Shown here: in pieces, positions 10,890 to 22,097 of the stretch
Numbering within the stretch: position 1 is the stretch's first letter
Layout of the letters: the number at the start of each line of letters is the position of its first letter
From: Betaproteobacteria bacterium
GTDB taxonomy: Bacteria > Pseudomonadota > Gammaproteobacteria > Burkholderiales > Usitatibacteraceae
DNA: 64,000 bases
Direction: 5' to 3'
Assembly: GCA_016709665.1 (NCBI GenBank)
Contig: JADJMI010000010.1
Span: 1-64,000, forward strand
Position numbers and translations under genes: made by a program
The notes under the pieces: generated by a model
Told to the model about the DNA's origin: nothing
Seen by the model: only the letters and a program-made list of their open reading frames with translations
The model's database searches: none

Positions 10890-11623
10890 CTAGCGTTGCG
10901 TCCCGGCGCGCTTGCGGCGCGCCTCGTAGAGGCACACGCCGCTCGCCACCGAGACGTTGAGGCTCTCGACGGAACCGAGCATCGGGATCGACACCAGGTG
11001 GTCGCAGGTGTCGCGCGTGAGGCGCCGGAGCCCCTCGCCTTCCGCGCCCAGCACGAGGCCGATGGCCCCGTCGAGCTTCGCCTGCCACAGCGTCTGGGGC
11101 GCATCGTCGGCGGTGCCGATCATCCAGATGCCGCGTTCCTTCGGGTCGCGCATGGTGCGCGCGGTTCGTCACCGATGTACGGGACGGTTTCCGCCGCGCC
11201 GGAGGCCACCTTGATGGCCGCGGTGGTGAGCCCGCAGCTGCGGTCCTTGGGCGCGATGACGGCATGGGCGCCCGCGCCATCGGCCACGCGCAGGCACGCG
11301 CCCAGGTTGTGCGGGTCCTGAACGCCGTCGAGCAGCAGCAGGAGCGGCGGCTCTTCCAGCCCCTCGAGCACGTCCTCGATGAACTGCGGCATCTGCACCG
11401 GCGCCGCCACGGCGATGACGCCCTGGTGGCGCGAGCCGCCCGCGAGGCCGTCCAGGCGCTTCGCGTCCACGGGGATCACGCGCACGCCATAGCGCTCCGC
11501 GTCGTCCTTGAGCGCCTTCATGCGGCCGTCGAGGCGCGTCGCGTCGACGTAGATTTCCGAGACGGTGCCCGCGTCCTGCTTGAGCCGCCCGCGTACCGCG
11601 TGGAATCCGGCGAGTGTCTTCAT
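10890..11623 (-). CDS. rlmB: 23S rRNA (guanosine-2'-O)-methyltransferase RlmB (frameshift near 11160)
   Basis: This SpoU-family enzyme methylates the ribose of G2251 in 23S rRNA. The N-terminal part (GFHAVRGRL) leads to LDGVQDPHNLGACLR, the SpoU motif 1, then IPMLGSVESLNVSVASGVCLYEA split over motifs 2 and 3 at the C-terminus. The two halves are in different frames, joined at about 11150-11170. The ATG at 11623 overlaps the rnr stop by four bases, the usual rnr-rlmB arrangement. Confidence 0.9.
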
Positions 11624-13926
11624 CGCTTGCCCTTCTTGCCGCGCCCGCCATCCGTGTTCCGCGTGTCGATGCGGGTGTGCTTCTTGTCCTGGTCGCGCGG
11701 CTTCTGCACCGCCACCGGCACGGCGTGGGGCAGTTCGCCCTCGCGCGCCACGGCGACGGGGCCGCCGTCCACGAGCACGAAGTCGATCTTGGAGGCCTCG
11801 AGATCCACGCGAACCACCCGCACCTTCACGCGGGCGCCGAGCTGGTAGCGCACGCCCGTGCGTTCGCCGCGCAGCAAGTGGCGCTGCGCGTCGTACTGGA
11901 AGTAGTCGGTTCCCAGGTCCGAGATGTGCACCAGGCCGTCGATGTAGAGCTCGTCGAGCGTGACGAAGATGCCGAAGCCCGCGACGCCGCTCACGGTGCC
12001 CTCGAACTCGTCGCCCACGTGGTCCTGCATGAAGTAGCGCAGGCCAGGCGTCGACGTCGCGCGTGGCGTCGTCGGCGCGCCGCTCGGTCTCCGAGCAGTG
12101 CACGCCGAGCGAGGCCAGTCGCCCGCGTCGTACGTCGTGCCCGCGAGCACCGCCTTGATGGCGCGGTGGATCACGAGGTCCGGGTAGCGGCGGATCGGCG
12201 ACGTGAAGTGCGCGTAGCCCTCGTAGGCGAGACCGAAGTGGCCCACGTTCTCGGGGCTGTAGACCGCCTGGCGCAGCGAGCGCAGCATCACCGTCTGCAG
12301 GAGCCCGGCAAAGGGCTTGTCCTTGATGCGGGTGAGAAGCGCGGCGTAATCCTTCGCATGGGGCTCGTCGCCTCCGCCGAGGGAAAGGCCGAAGTCCTTG
12401 AGCATCGAGCGCAGGGCCTCGAGCTTCTCCGGCGTGGGCCCCTCGTGGATGCGATAGAGGGCGGGGTGCCCGGCCGCGATCAGGAAATCCGAGGCGCACA
12501 CGTTGGCCGCCAGCATGCATTCCTCGATGAGGCGGTGCGCGTCGTTGCGCTGCACGCGCACGATGCGCTCGATCTTGCCCTTCTCGTCGAAGATCATCTG
12601 CGTCTCGACGGAATCGAAATCGATCGCGCCGCGCTTGGCTCTCGCGCCCAGCAGCGCCTTGAACACGACGTACAGTTCCTCGAGCGAGGGACGAGCGCCG
12701 CCGGCACGGGCGGATCGGCCTCGCGGCCTTCGAGCACCGCCGCGACGCGCGTGTAGGTGAGGCGCGCGTGCGAGTGGATGACGGCGTTGTAGAACTGGTA
12801 CTGGCGGACGGCGCCGCTCGGGCCGACCTCCATCTCGCACACCATCACGAGGCGGTCGACCTCCGGCTTGAGCGAGCACAGCTCGTTCGAGAGCCCCTCG
12901 GGGAGCATCGGGATGACGCGGCGCGGGAAGTAGACGGAATTGCCGCGCTCGCGCGATTCGCGGTCGAGCGCGTCGCCCGGGCGCACGTAGTGGCTCACGT
13001 CGGCGATGGCGACCCAGAGGCGGTGCCCCTTGCCCTTGGCCAAAGGCTCGCAACAGACGGCGTCGTCGAAAGTCCTTGGCGGTCTCGCCGTCGATGGTGA
13101 CGAAGGGGAGCGAACGCAGGTCCTTGCGGCCCTTGATGTCCTTCGCCGTCACCTTGTCGCCGTGCTTCGAGGCGAGCTGCTCGGCTTCCTTCGAGAAGAC
13201 GTGCGGGAGATCGTGCTTCCGGAGCGCGATCTCGATCTCCATGCCGGGGTCAGCGTAGTTGCCCAGGATCTCGACCACCCGCGCGATGGGCTCGGACTGC
13301 GGCGAAGGCTGCTGGAGGATCTCGGCCACGACCACCTGGCCGTGCTTCGCGCCGTTCGAGCCGTCCGGGGGCACGAGGAAGTCCTGCGCGATGCGCTTGT
13401 CCTCGGCCATGATGAACATGACGCCCTGTTCGACGAAGAGCCGGCCGACCACCTGCCGGTGGGCGCGCTCGAGCACACACTTCGACGATGGAGCCTTCGC
13501 TGCGGCCGCGGCGGTCCACGCCGTCACGCGGGCGAGCACGATGTCGCCGTGCAGGGCCTTGTGCATCTGCTTGGCGGCGAGGAAGAGGTCCGCGCCGCCG
13601 TCCTCGGGCTTCAGGAAGCCGTAGCCGTCCGGGTGGCCGATGACGCGGCCCTTCACGAGGCCGGCCTTGTCGGCCACGAGGATCGCGCCGCGGCAGTTCC
13701 CTCTGACCTGGCCTTCGCGCTCCATGGCCGCGAGGCGGCGGAGAAGCCTCCAACTCGTGGGAATCGATGCCGAGGTGGCCGCGAGGTGTCCTCGGCGAGC
13801 GGCACGCCCTCGCGGGCCATGACCTCGAGGAATCATCTCGCGGCTGGGCGGGGGGTGCTCGTACTTGGCGGCTTCACGCGCGTGATGCAGGTCGGCCTGC
13901 CTTAGGTTCTTGGTTTTGCTGGACAA
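11620..13926 (-). CDS. rnr: Ribonuclease R (several frameshifts)
   Basis: RNase R is a 3'-5' exoribonuclease that degrades structured RNA. The pieces recovered in order are: the N-terminal region (AREAAKYEHPPPSREMI), the cold-shock domain (GRVIGHPDGYGFLKPED), the catalytic RNB domain (IADVSHYVRPGDALDRE, SVYFPRRVIPMLPE, FTSPIRRYPDL), and an S1 domain with a basic Lys/Arg tail. At least five frame changes occur between 12040 and 13800. A gene of this kind is rarely lost, so sequence error is the likelier cause. The start is a TTG at 13926; an ATG may have been lost. It is followed directly by rlmB. Confidence 0.9.
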   Translation of the reverse strand: MSSKTKNLRQADLHHAREAAKYEHPPPSREMIPRGHGPRGRAARRGHLAATSASIPTSWRLLRRLAAMEREGQVRGNCRGAILVADKAGLVKGRVIGHPDGYGFLKPEDGGADLFLAAKQMHKALHGDIVLARVTAWTAAAAAKAPSSKCVLERAHRQVVGRLFVEQGVMFIMAEDKRIAQDFLVPPDGSNGAKHGQVVVAEILQQPSPQSEPIARVVEILGNYADPGMEIEIALRKHDLPHVFSKEAEQLASKHGDKVTAKDIKGRKDLRSLPFVTIDGETAKDFRRRRLLRAFGQGQGAPPLGRHRRREPLRAPGRRARPRIARARQFRLLPAPRHPDAPRGALERAVLAQAGGRPPRDGVRDGGRPERRRPPVPVLQRRHPLARAPHLHARRGGARRPRGRSARAGGARPSLEELYVVFKALLGARAKRGAIDFDSVETQMIFDEKGKIERIVRVQRNDAHRLIEECMLAANVCASDFLIAAGHPALYRIHEGPTPEKLEALRSMLKDFGLSLGGGDEPHAKDYAALLTRIKDKPFAGLLQTVMLRSLRQAVYSPENVGHFGLAYEGYAHFTSPIRRYPDLVIHRAIKAVLAGTTYDAGDWPRSACTARRPSGAPTTPRATSTPGLRYFMQDHVGDEFEGTVSGVAGFGIFVTLDELYIDGLVHISDLGTDYFQYDAQRHLLRGERTGVRYQLGARVKVRVVRVDLEASKIDFVLVDGGPVAVAREGELPHAVPVAVQKPRDQDKKHTRIDTRNTDGGRGKKGKR

Positions 13927-13948
13927 AAAAGGGTGACCCTTCTAGAAT
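13920..13948 (+). promoter_or_regulatory. Promoter of tRNA-Leu
   Basis: TGGACA (13920-13925) and TAGAAT (13943-13948) are separated by 17 bases, a good sigma-70 promoter. Transcription would begin near 13955, about 37 bases before the mature tRNA. The -35 box overlaps the presumed start codon region of rnr on the opposite strand. Confidence 0.7.
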
Positions 13949-13991
13949 GGCGGGCTCGGTTTGGAGATTTCAAGTCTCCTCGAAGTTCCGA

Positions 13992-14076
13992 GCCCGGATG
14001 GCGGAATTGGTAGACGCACCAGTTTCAGGTACTGGCGGGTAACACCGTGGAGGTTCGAGTCCTCTTCTGGGCACCA
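13992..14076 (+). tRNA. tRNA-Leu (anticodon CAG)
   Basis: The 85-base gene folds as a class II tRNA. The acceptor GCCCGGA (13992-13998) pairs with TCTGGGC (one G-U), the anticodon stem is CCAGT/ACTGG with loop TTCAGGT and anticodon CAG at 14026-14028, a long variable arm follows, the T-arm holds GGTTCGAGTCC, and the CCA end is encoded. It reads CUG, the dominant leucine codon in such GC-rich genes. It stands alone between rnr and purA. Confidence 0.97.
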
Positions 14077-14089
14077 TGATTATCGAACG

Positions 14090-14112
14090 AAGGCCGGCGA
14101 AGCCGGCTTTTT
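14090..14112 (+). terminator. Rho-independent terminator after tRNA-Leu
   Basis: GCCGGC (14093-14098), loop GAA, GCCGGC (14102-14107) and TTTTT (14108-14112) form a compact hairpin with a T run, placed 14 bases after the tRNA CCA end. Confidence 0.85.
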
Positions 14113-14137
14113 CGTTTCGCGGCGCCCGCCCCGGGCC

Positions 14138-15429
<1,292 letters not shown>

Positions 15430-15433
15430 CGCT

Positions 15434-16604
15434 CTACTCGCCTTTCAGGGGAACGACCTGCCAGCGGCCGTCCTTCGATTCGAGGGTGCGGTCGCACCCC
15501 AGTTCCGCGCGCGCCGCCCGGTGCCCGGGCAGCTCCGCGATCACGATCTCGCCCGCCTCGCGCAACTTCGTCACTGCCGACTCGAGCGAGGCGTCCGCGA
15601 CGCAGGGCGCGAGGATCGCCGCGCGCCGCGGCGTGGGCGGCGCCAGCGCGGCCAGGCGCCGCAGGTCGATGGTGAACCCCGTGGCCGGGCGCGCGCGCCC
15701 GAAGGACCGGCCCACCTCGTCGTAGCGGCCGCCGCGCGCGAGCGCGTCCGGCGAGCCCGCCGCGAACGCCGCGAAGACGACGCCGCTTTCGTAATTGAAT
15801 CCGCCGAGCTCCGCGAGATCGAACGAGATCTCGAGCCCGGGCGCCGCCAGTTCCTTCGCGAGCAGCTCGAGCGCCGCGAGGGCCTCGGCGATGGCCGCGT
15901 CCTTCGGGAGGATCTCCCGCGCCCGGGCGAGAACCTCCGGGCCGCCGTTGAGCCGCGTGAGCTGCTCGAGCAGGCGCGAGCGGGGCTCGCCCAGCTGGGC
16001 CGCCATCGCGCGCACCGCCGGGCCGTCCTTCTGCTGCACCGCGTGGAAGAGCGCCTCGGCATCCTCGCGATCCAGCTTCGCGCCCTCGGCGAGCGCGCGG
16101 TGGATGGCGGGGTGGCCGATGTCGATGTTCACCCGGGCGAAGCCCGCCTCGCCCAGCACGCGTCCCATGAGGCGAAGCACTTCGAGGTCCGCCTCGAGGC
16201 CGGCGTGGCCGTAGAGCTCGGCGCCGAGCTGCAGCGGCTCGCGGGTACCGGTGATGCGTGGCCGGCAGCGTGTGCAGCACGCTGCCGCAGTACGCGAGGC
16301 GCGTCACGCCCTCGCGATTGAGCAGGTGCGCGTCGATGCGCGCGACCTGCGGCGTGTGGTCCGCCCGCACCCCGAGCTGGCGGCCCGAGAGGCGGTCGGC
16401 CAGCCGGAAGGTGGCGAGATCCAGGTCGCGTCCCGTGCCCGACAGCAGCGATTCGGTGTATTCGAGGAGCGGGGGCTGCACCAGCTCGTAGCCGTGGGTC
16501 TCCAGCAGGTCGAGCAGGCGGCGGCGCAACCGCTCGAGCGTGCGCGCCTCGGCCGGGAGGATGTCCTCGACGTGCTCGGGCAGGAGCCAGCGGCGTTGGG
16601 CCAT
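15434..16604 (-). CDS. hisZ: ATP phosphoribosyltransferase regulatory subunit HisZ (frameshift near 16250)
   Basis: HisZ is a catalytically dead relative of histidyl-tRNA synthetase that activates the short-form HisG, the first enzyme of histidine synthesis. The N-terminus (WLLPEHVEDILPAEA, LEYTESLLSGTGRDLD, DHTPQVARIDAH) and the C-terminal part (GGFNYESGVVF, ARGGRYDEVG) match the HisS-like catalytic fold; the length, about 390, is typical and there is no anticodon domain. The frame shifts near 16250. A hisG gene is not in the window. Confidence 0.9.
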
Positions 16605-16609
16605 GGGCT

Positions 16610-16798
16610 TCAGCTCGCGAGGACCAGGAGCGCGAGGCCCACGCCCATCGAGGCGAGCCCGGCGAAGCGCAGCTGCCCGTCGCGCAGCTCGGTCAGGCTG
16701 CGGAAGGTGTCGCGCCAGAGCTTCGGCGCGAGAAAAGGCAGGATTCCTTCGATCACGAGCATCAGCGCGAACGCCGTGAGCAGCACGTCCTGGAGCAC
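16610..16798 (-). CDS. DUF2065 inner-membrane protein (YjeT-like)
   Basis: A 62-residue protein with two hydrophobic segments (residues about 5-25 and 45-60) and the family pattern MLVIEGILPFLAP followed by W-R. It lies 11 bases after hflC, the usual position for this family in proteobacteria. Function is unknown; the link to the HflKC complex is by position only. Confidence 0.85.
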   Translation of the reverse strand: MLQDVLLTAFALMLVIEGILPFLAPKLWRDTFRSLTELRDGQLRFAGLASMGVGLALLVLAS

Positions 16799-16810
16799 GA
16801 AAGCCGCGTC

Positions 16811-17688
16811 CTACTTGCCGCGGCCCGGGCTCTTCAGGTACTTGAAGAAGTCCGAGGAAGGCTCGAGCACCATCACGTCGCTCTTGTTGCGAAGCGACGC
16901 GCGGTAGGCCTCGAGGCTGCGGTAGAAGCTGTAGAACTCGGGGTTCTTCCCGAAGGCCTCGGCGTAGATGCGCGAGGCCTGCGCGTCGCCCTCGCCCTTC
17001 ATGCGCTGCGCGTCGCGGTAGGCCTCGGCCACGATGACCTGCTTGGCGCGGTCGGCCTCGGCCTTGATCTTCTCGCCCTCGGCCGTGCCGGTGGAGCGCA
17101 GCTCGTTCGCGACGCGCTTTGCGCTCCGATTCCATGCGGCGGAAGACGTCGCTCGAGATCTCCGGGCACGAGGTCCACGCGCTTCAGGCGGACGTCCACG
17201 ACCTCGACGCCGATGCCCTTCACGTCCTTGTCGACCTTGTCCGCGACGGTCTCCATGATCTTGTCGCGCTCGCCCGAGACCACGTCGTGCACGGTCCGCT
17301 TGGCGAACTCGGCGCGCAGCGCGTCGTTCACCGTCTGCGCGATGCGCGCCTCGGCGGCCACGGAGTCGCCGCGCACCGACACGTAGTACTGGCGCACGTC
17401 GATCACGCGCCATTTCACGAAGGAATCGACCAGCACGTTCTTGTTTTCGCTGGTGAGGAAGCGCTCGGCGTCCTTCGAGTCGTAGGTCTGGATGCGCGTG
17501 TCGTACAGGCGCACGTTCTGCAGGAGCGGGACCATGAAGTACAGGCCCGGGTCCGTGTGCATGGAGACGACCTCGCCCAGCTGGAACTTGATGGCGGCCT
17601 TGCGCTGGTCGACGGTGTAGACGCTCATCGACAGGACGAGGAGCGCGATGACGGCGGTGACGAGGACGGCGGCGGCGGAACGGTTCAT
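16811..17688 (-). CDS. hflC: HflC, FtsH protease modulator (frameshift near 17130)
   Basis: HflC forms with HflK a large SPFH-family assembly in the inner membrane that encloses FtsH and limits its access to membrane substrates. There is one N-terminal transmembrane helix (residues about 5-24), then the SPFH domain (VDQRKAAIKFQLGEVV) and a long helical part (EGEKIKAEADRAKQVIVAEA) that is in another frame after about 17130. The frame is otherwise complete, about 292 residues. Confidence 0.93.
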
Positions 17689-17697
17689 GGTCGGCCC

Positions 17698-18915
17698 CTA
17701 TCGGTCGCGGGAGCGCAGCGCGTCGCGCGAGCGCGTGTCGGACGCGGCCGGCGCGGGCGATGGCGCCGTTTCGGCGGGCGAGACCATGCGCGGCAGCGGG
17801 ACGTCGGAGCCCTGGGCGGATACCGTGCCCGTGCCCTGCCCGGCCATCTGGATGATCTTGTCGAGCGGCAGGTAGAGCAGGTTCTGCCCGCCCTTCTGGT
17901 CGACGACGATCTTGGTGGTGTTCGAGAGGATCTGCTGGACGGTCTCGAGGTAGAGGCGCTCGCGGGTCACGGCCGGGGCTTTCTCGTACTCGGTGAGGAT
18001 CTGGCGGAAACGGGAGGCATCGCCCTGCGCCGTCGCGATGGCCGTCTGCTTGTAGCCGTTCGCTTCCTCGAGCAGGCGGGCCGCCACGCCTCGGGCGTTC
18101 GGCACCACGTTGTTGGCGTAGGCCTGGCCCTCGTTCTTGAAGCGCTCGCGGTCCTGGCCGGCGCGCACCACGTCCTCGAAGGCGGAGAGCACCTGCTCGG
18201 GCGCCTGCACGTTCTGCAGGTTCACGGTGGTGATGTTGATGCCGGTCTTGTAGCGGTCGAGGATCTGCTGCATCAGGACTTTCACGCGCGAGGCGACCTC
18301 GCTGCGGCCCTGGCTCAGGACGAAGTCCATCTTGCTCTTGCCGACGATCTCGCGGATGGCGGTCTCGGCGGCCTGCAGGACGTTGTCGTCCGGGTTGCGG
18401 TTGTTGAAGAGGTAGTCCTCGGGGCCCTTGAGGGTGTACTGGATGGCGAACTGCACGTCGAGGATGTTCTCGTCGTCCGTGAGCATGAGCGCTTCGGCCG
18501 GCTGCTTGTTCTTGGGGTTGCCGCGGTAGCCGACCTCGACCGTGCGCACGCCCGAGACGTTCACGACCTCGGCCGACTCGATCGGGAACGGCACGTGCCA
18601 GCGCGGGCCGGGCATCGTGGTCTCGATGTACTTGCCCAGGCGCAGGACCACGCCGCGGCGGCCTTCCTCGACGATGTAGAAGCCGCTCGCGAGCCAGACG
18701 CCCACGATGAGGATCAGGATGAACGCGACCGAGCCCCCGAAGAACGCGTTGGAGGGGCCGGAGGAGCCGCCCGTCGGGCCCGTGGGGCCGATCGGCGCGG
18801 GGCCGCGCTTGCCGAAGAGGCCGGCGAGCTTCTGGTTGAGCTTCCTCAGGATCTCGTCGAGATCCGGCGGGCCGTCGTTGGGCTTCTTCCCCCACTGGGG
18901 ATCGTTCGGAGGCAT
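17698..18915 (-). CDS. hflK: HflK, FtsH protease modulator
   Basis: The gene is intact, 405 residues. A Gly/Pro/Asn-rich cytoplasmic N-terminus, one transmembrane helix (about residues 58-78), the SPFH domain (GFYIVEEGRRGVVLRLGKY region) and an Ala/Gln-rich helical region (ARLLEEANGYKQTAIATAQG) are visible. The C-terminal tail is Ser/Pro/Arg-rich. It is nine bases upstream of hflC and the two must be made together for the complex. Confidence 0.95.
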   Translation of the reverse strand: MPPNDPQWGKKPNDGPPDLDEILRKLNQKLAGLFGKRGPAPIGPTGPTGGSSGPSNAFFGGSVAFILILIVGVWLASGFYIVEEGRRGVVLRLGKYIETTMPGPRWHVPFPIESAEVVNVSGVRTVEVGYRGNPKNKQPAEALMLTDDENILDVQFAIQYTLKGPEDYLFNNRNPDDNVLQAAETAIREIVGKSKMDFVLSQGRSEVASRVKVLMQQILDRYKTGINITTVNLQNVQAPEQVLSAFEDVVRAGQDRERFKNEGQAYANNVVPNARGVAARLLEEANGYKQTAIATAQGDASRFRQILTEYEKAPAVTRERLYLETVQQILSNTTKIVVDQKGGQNLLYLPLDKIIQMAGQGTGTVSAQGSDVPLPRMVSPAETAPSPAPAASDTRSRDALRSRDR

Positions 18916-18998
18916 GCGCTTTTGGGGCCGGGAGGTGGGATCGGGACGAAAGAGATGCGGGCCGCGGGGGCGACTTTCAATGCCGGGGTGCCGATTCC

Positions 18999-20144
18999 CT
19001 AGGCGGCGGGAGCGAGCACCCGCGCGGCATGTTCGCGCGCGATTTCCGCGAGCGCGTCGCGCAGGCCATCCAGACCGGCCCCCGAAACCGCACTCGCCTT
19101 GATATTCAATATCTTACCACAAGGATCGCGCACCACTTCGGGCACCGCGCCCTCGACGCGATCGATCTTGTTCCAGACGATGAGCTGGGGCAGGTCCGCG
19201 GCCCCGATCTCGCCCAGTACGGCATTCACGGCGTCGATCTGTTCGTCATGCTGCGGGTTCGAGCTGTCGACCACGTGCAGCAGGACGTCGGCCTGGACCG
19301 TTTCCTCGAGCGTCGAGCGGAAGGCGGCCACGAGCGAATGGGGAAGGTCCCGGACGAACCCCACGGTGTCGGAAATCGTCGCCTGCGCCCCTTCGCCCAG
19401 GTGGAGCTTGCGCGTGGTGGGGTCGAGGGTCGCGAAAAGCTTGTCGGCGACGTACGCATCGGCGCGGGTGAGCCGGTTGAAGAGCGTGGACTTGCCGGCG
19501 TTGGTGTAGCCGACGATGGAGACGCGCAGCATCCCGGCACGGGAACGGGCGGCCCGCTGGGTGTCGCGCACGCGGGCCACTTTCTTCAGGCGCTCCTTGA
19601 GCTTCTTCACGCGCTCGCCGATGAGGCGGCGGTCCAGCTCGATCTGCTTCTCGCCCGGGCCGCCGGTCTTGGACAGGCCGCCGCGCTGGCGCTCGAGGTG
19701 GGTCCAGCCGCGCACGAGGCGCGTGGACAGGTGCTCGAGCCGGGCGAGCTCGACCTGGAGCTTGCCCTCGTGGCTGCGCGCGCGCTGGGCGAAGATCTCG
19801 AGGATGAGGTCGGTGCGGTCGTAGACCTTGATGGCCCGGCCGCCCTCGGAGAGCGATTTCTCGAGGTTGCGGATCTGCGCCGCGGTGAGCTCGTTGTCGA
19901 ACACGACCGTCGAGGCATCGTGCAGGCGGGCGATCGTGCGGATCTCCTCGACCTTGCCCGAACCGGCGAAGGTGGCGGCATCGGGCCGGTCGCGGCGCCC
20001 GGTGACGACCTGCGAGACGTCCGCGCCCGCCGTCTCCACGAGGCTCGAGGCCTCCTCGGGACGGTCGCGGGCGCCGGAGCGGCCGATGTCGAGACAGACG
20101 ACGACGGCCCGCTCGCGATTCGATGCGGGTCGGGTTTCAGCCAT
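18999..20144 (-). CDS. hflX: GTPase HflX, ribosome-splitting factor
   Basis: The gene is intact, 381 residues from the ATG at 20144 (MAETRPASNRERAVVV). An N-terminal HflX domain (ATFAGSGKVEEI, VVFDNELTAAQIRNLE) and linker coiled coil (GGPGEKQIELDRRLI) precede the G domain with GYTNAGKST, DTVGFVRDLP and NKID. The family splits 70S ribosomes under stress. It follows hfq with an 80-base gap that could carry its own signal. A longer in-frame reading upstream exists but lacks family sequence. Confidence 0.95.
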   Translation of the reverse strand: MAETRPASNRERAVVVCLDIGRSGARDRPEEASSLVETAGADVSQVVTGRRDRPDAATFAGSGKVEEIRTIARLHDASTVVFDNELTAAQIRNLEKSLSEGGRAIKVYDRTDLILEIFAQRARSHEGKLQVELARLEHLSTRLVRGWTHLERQRGGLSKTGGPGEKQIELDRRLIGERVKKLKERLKKVARVRDTQRAARSRAGMLRVSIVGYTNAGKSTLFNRLTRADAYVADKLFATLDPTTRKLHLGEGAQATISDTVGFVRDLPHSLVAAFRSTLEETVQADVLLHVVDSSNPQHDEQIDAVNAVLGEIGAADLPQLIVWNKIDRVEGAVPEVVRDPCGKILNIKASAVSGAGLDGLRDALAEIAREHAARVLAPAA

Positions 20145-20224
20145 GTCGGGTTGTGCGCGGACACCGCGCACCCGGAAAGGATGCGCGGAATCCAGCGGGA
20201 AGGCGATCTCCCCGGGCGGGCGAC

Positions 20225-20464
20225 TCAGGATTCCGGCGAATGTTCGGAAGGCACCGAGACCGGACGCGCCGGGACCACCGTCGAGATGGCGTGCTTGTAG
20301 ACCATCTGGGTGACGGTGTTCTTGAGGAGGACCACGTACTGGTCGAACGATTCGATCTGCCCCTGCAGCTTGATCCCGTTCACCAGGTAGATGGAAACGG
20401 GAACGTGCTCCTTGCGGAGGACGTTGAGGAACGGATCCTGCAGCAATTGCCCCTTGTTGCTCAT
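20225..20464 (-). CDS. hfq: RNA chaperone Hfq
   Basis: 79 residues with the Sm1 region (LQDPFLNVLRKEHVPVSIYL, VNGIKLQGQIESFDQYVVLL) and the Sm2 motif YKHAIST. The ring-shaped hexamer matches small RNAs to mRNAs. The start codon is the ATG at 20464, preceded on its strand by an AAGGGG ribosome site. The 189-base gap before it probably holds a promoter; a possible pair TGGCCA/TAGAGT with 17-base spacing lies at 20555-20583 (weak). The tail is short, ending in SEHSPES. Confidence 0.97.
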   Translation of the reverse strand: MSNKGQLLQDPFLNVLRKEHVPVSIYLVNGIKLQGQIESFDQYVVLLKNTVTQMVYKHAISTVVPARPVSVPSEHSPES

Positions 20465-20653
20465 TGTTATGCCCCTTCGAGTTACGGGTTTCTTCGCGGG
20501 TCGGCTTGTCACTCCGGACTGCAGCTGCCGATCCCGGGCTTGGACCACCGGCCGACTCTACTTCAAAGGCGCGATTTTGGCCACCGCGCCACACCCTAGA
20601 CACCCTCGAATCCCGGCAAGTTCCGCCGCGCCGCCAAACGCTTCCGGAACCGG

Positions 20654-22060
20654 TCAGGTACCGTAGGTTTTCTTGTTGTGGCGCCGTTCCCGGCGCTTCT
20701 TGGCCTCCTGGCGCGGCGTGAGGATCGAGCGCTTGCGGTTCTCGAAGGGGTTCGACCCCTGGCGCAGTTCCACCCGCAGGGGCGTGCCCTTGAGCTTGAA
20801 CACCTTGATGAAGGTGTTCTCGAGGTAGCGCCGGTAGGTGTCCTTGATCGCGGCGACGCTGGTGCCGTGGATCACGACCACCGGGGGGTTGTGCCCGCCC
20901 TGGTGCGCGTAGCGCAGCTTGGGCCGGATCTTGCCGGCGAGAGGCGGCTGCTGCTTCTCGATGGCGGCCTGCAGGGCGCGCGTGAGCTTCGGCGTGGGCA
21001 GCTTCGCCATCGCCGCGGCGAAGGCCCGGTCGACGGATTCGAAAAGCGCCTTGAGGCCCGTGCCCTTCAGGGCCGAGATCGTGTGGAACTCGGCGAAGTC
21101 GAGGAAGGCGAGCTTCCTTTCGAGATCGCGCTTGGCATCCTCGCGCTTGATGGTGTCCACCGCGTCCCACTTGTTCACCGCCACCGCGAGCGCGCGCCCG
21201 GCCTCGACGATGTAGCCGGCGATGTGCGCGTCCTGCTCGGAAATGTCGGTCGCGGCGTCCACCACGAGGATCACCACGTGGGCGCGCTCGATGGCCTGCA
21301 GCGTCTTCACCACCGAGAACTTCTCGACGGACTCGAACACCTTGCCCTTCTTGCGGATGCCGGCGGTGTCGACGATCGTGTACGGGCGGCCGTGCCAGCT
21401 CACCTCCACCTCGATCGCGTCGCGCGTGGTGCCGGGCTGGTCGAAGGCGATGACGCGCTCCTCGCCCAGCACGCGGTTCACGAGCGTGGACTTGCCCACG
21501 TTCGGGCGGCCGACGATGGCGACGCGCGGGTGGTCCGGCTCCTCGGCCGCGTCGTCCGGCGAAGGGGCGGGGTACGGCTCGAGCGCGTCCTCGACGAGCT
21601 GGCGCACGCCCTCGCCGTGCGCCGCCGAGATGGCGTGCGGCTGGCCCAGGGCGAGCTCGTGGAATTCCGCGGTGACGACCGATTCGTTCATCCCCTCGGT
21701 CTTGTTGACCACGAGCCACACCGGGACGCCGCGCTCGCGAAGGAGCGTGGCGATGCGCTTGTCCTGCGGGGCGAGGCCGGCGCGCCCGTCCACGACGAAG
21801 AAGACGACGTCGGCCTCGGCGATGGCCTCGCGCGCCTGGCGCGCCATCTCGGAGAGGATGCCCTCCTTCGCGACCGGCTCGAAGCCGCCGGTGTCCACGA
21901 CGATGTAGGGCTTCTCGCCCATCCGGCCCCGGCCGTAGTGGCGGTCGCGCGTGAGGCCGGGCATGTCCGCGACGATGGCGTCGCGGGTGCGCGTGAGCCG
22001 GTTGAAGAGCGTGGACTTGCCGACGTTGGGGCGGCCGACGAGGACGATGGTGGGGATCAT
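20654..22060 (-). CDS. der: GTPase Der (EngA), 50S ribosome assembly
   Basis: 468 residues with two consecutive G domains. The first has GRPNVGKST at residues 9-17 and DMPGLTRD; the second has GRPNVGKSTLVNRVLG near 180 with DQPGTTRD and NKWD. The C-terminal KH-like domain ends in a basic tail. The tandem GTPase is essential for late large-subunit assembly. It follows bamB with a 37-base gap. Confidence 0.97.
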   Translation of the reverse strand: MIPTIVLVGRPNVGKSTLFNRLTRTRDAIVADMPGLTRDRHYGRGRMGEKPYIVVDTGGFEPVAKEGILSEMARQAREAIAEADVVFFVVDGRAGLAPQDKRIATLLRERGVPVWLVVNKTEGMNESVVTAEFHELALGQPHAISAAHGEGVRQLVEDALEPYPAPSPDDAAEEPDHPRVAIVGRPNVGKSTLVNRVLGEERVIAFDQPGTTRDAIEVEVSWHGRPYTIVDTAGIRKKGKVFESVEKFSVVKTLQAIERAHVVILVVDAATDISEQDAHIAGYIVEAGRALAVAVNKWDAVDTIKREDAKRDLERKLAFLDFAEFHTISALKGTGLKALFESVDRAFAAAMAKLPTPKLTRALQAAIEKQQPPLAGKIRPKLRYAHQGGHNPPVVVIHGTSVAAIKDTYRRYLENTFIKVFKLKGTPLRVELRQGSNPFENRKRSILTPRQEAKKRRERRHNKKTYGT

Positions 22061-22097
22061 GGCGCGCGCCTCGCGGGCACCGCTCGGGGCTCGCGCG

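Noticed and set aside
18999..21719. 906-codon frame suggesting a Der-HflX fusion
   Set aside because: The upstream part is out of frame with Der, and the family sequence of HflX begins at the ATG at 20144.
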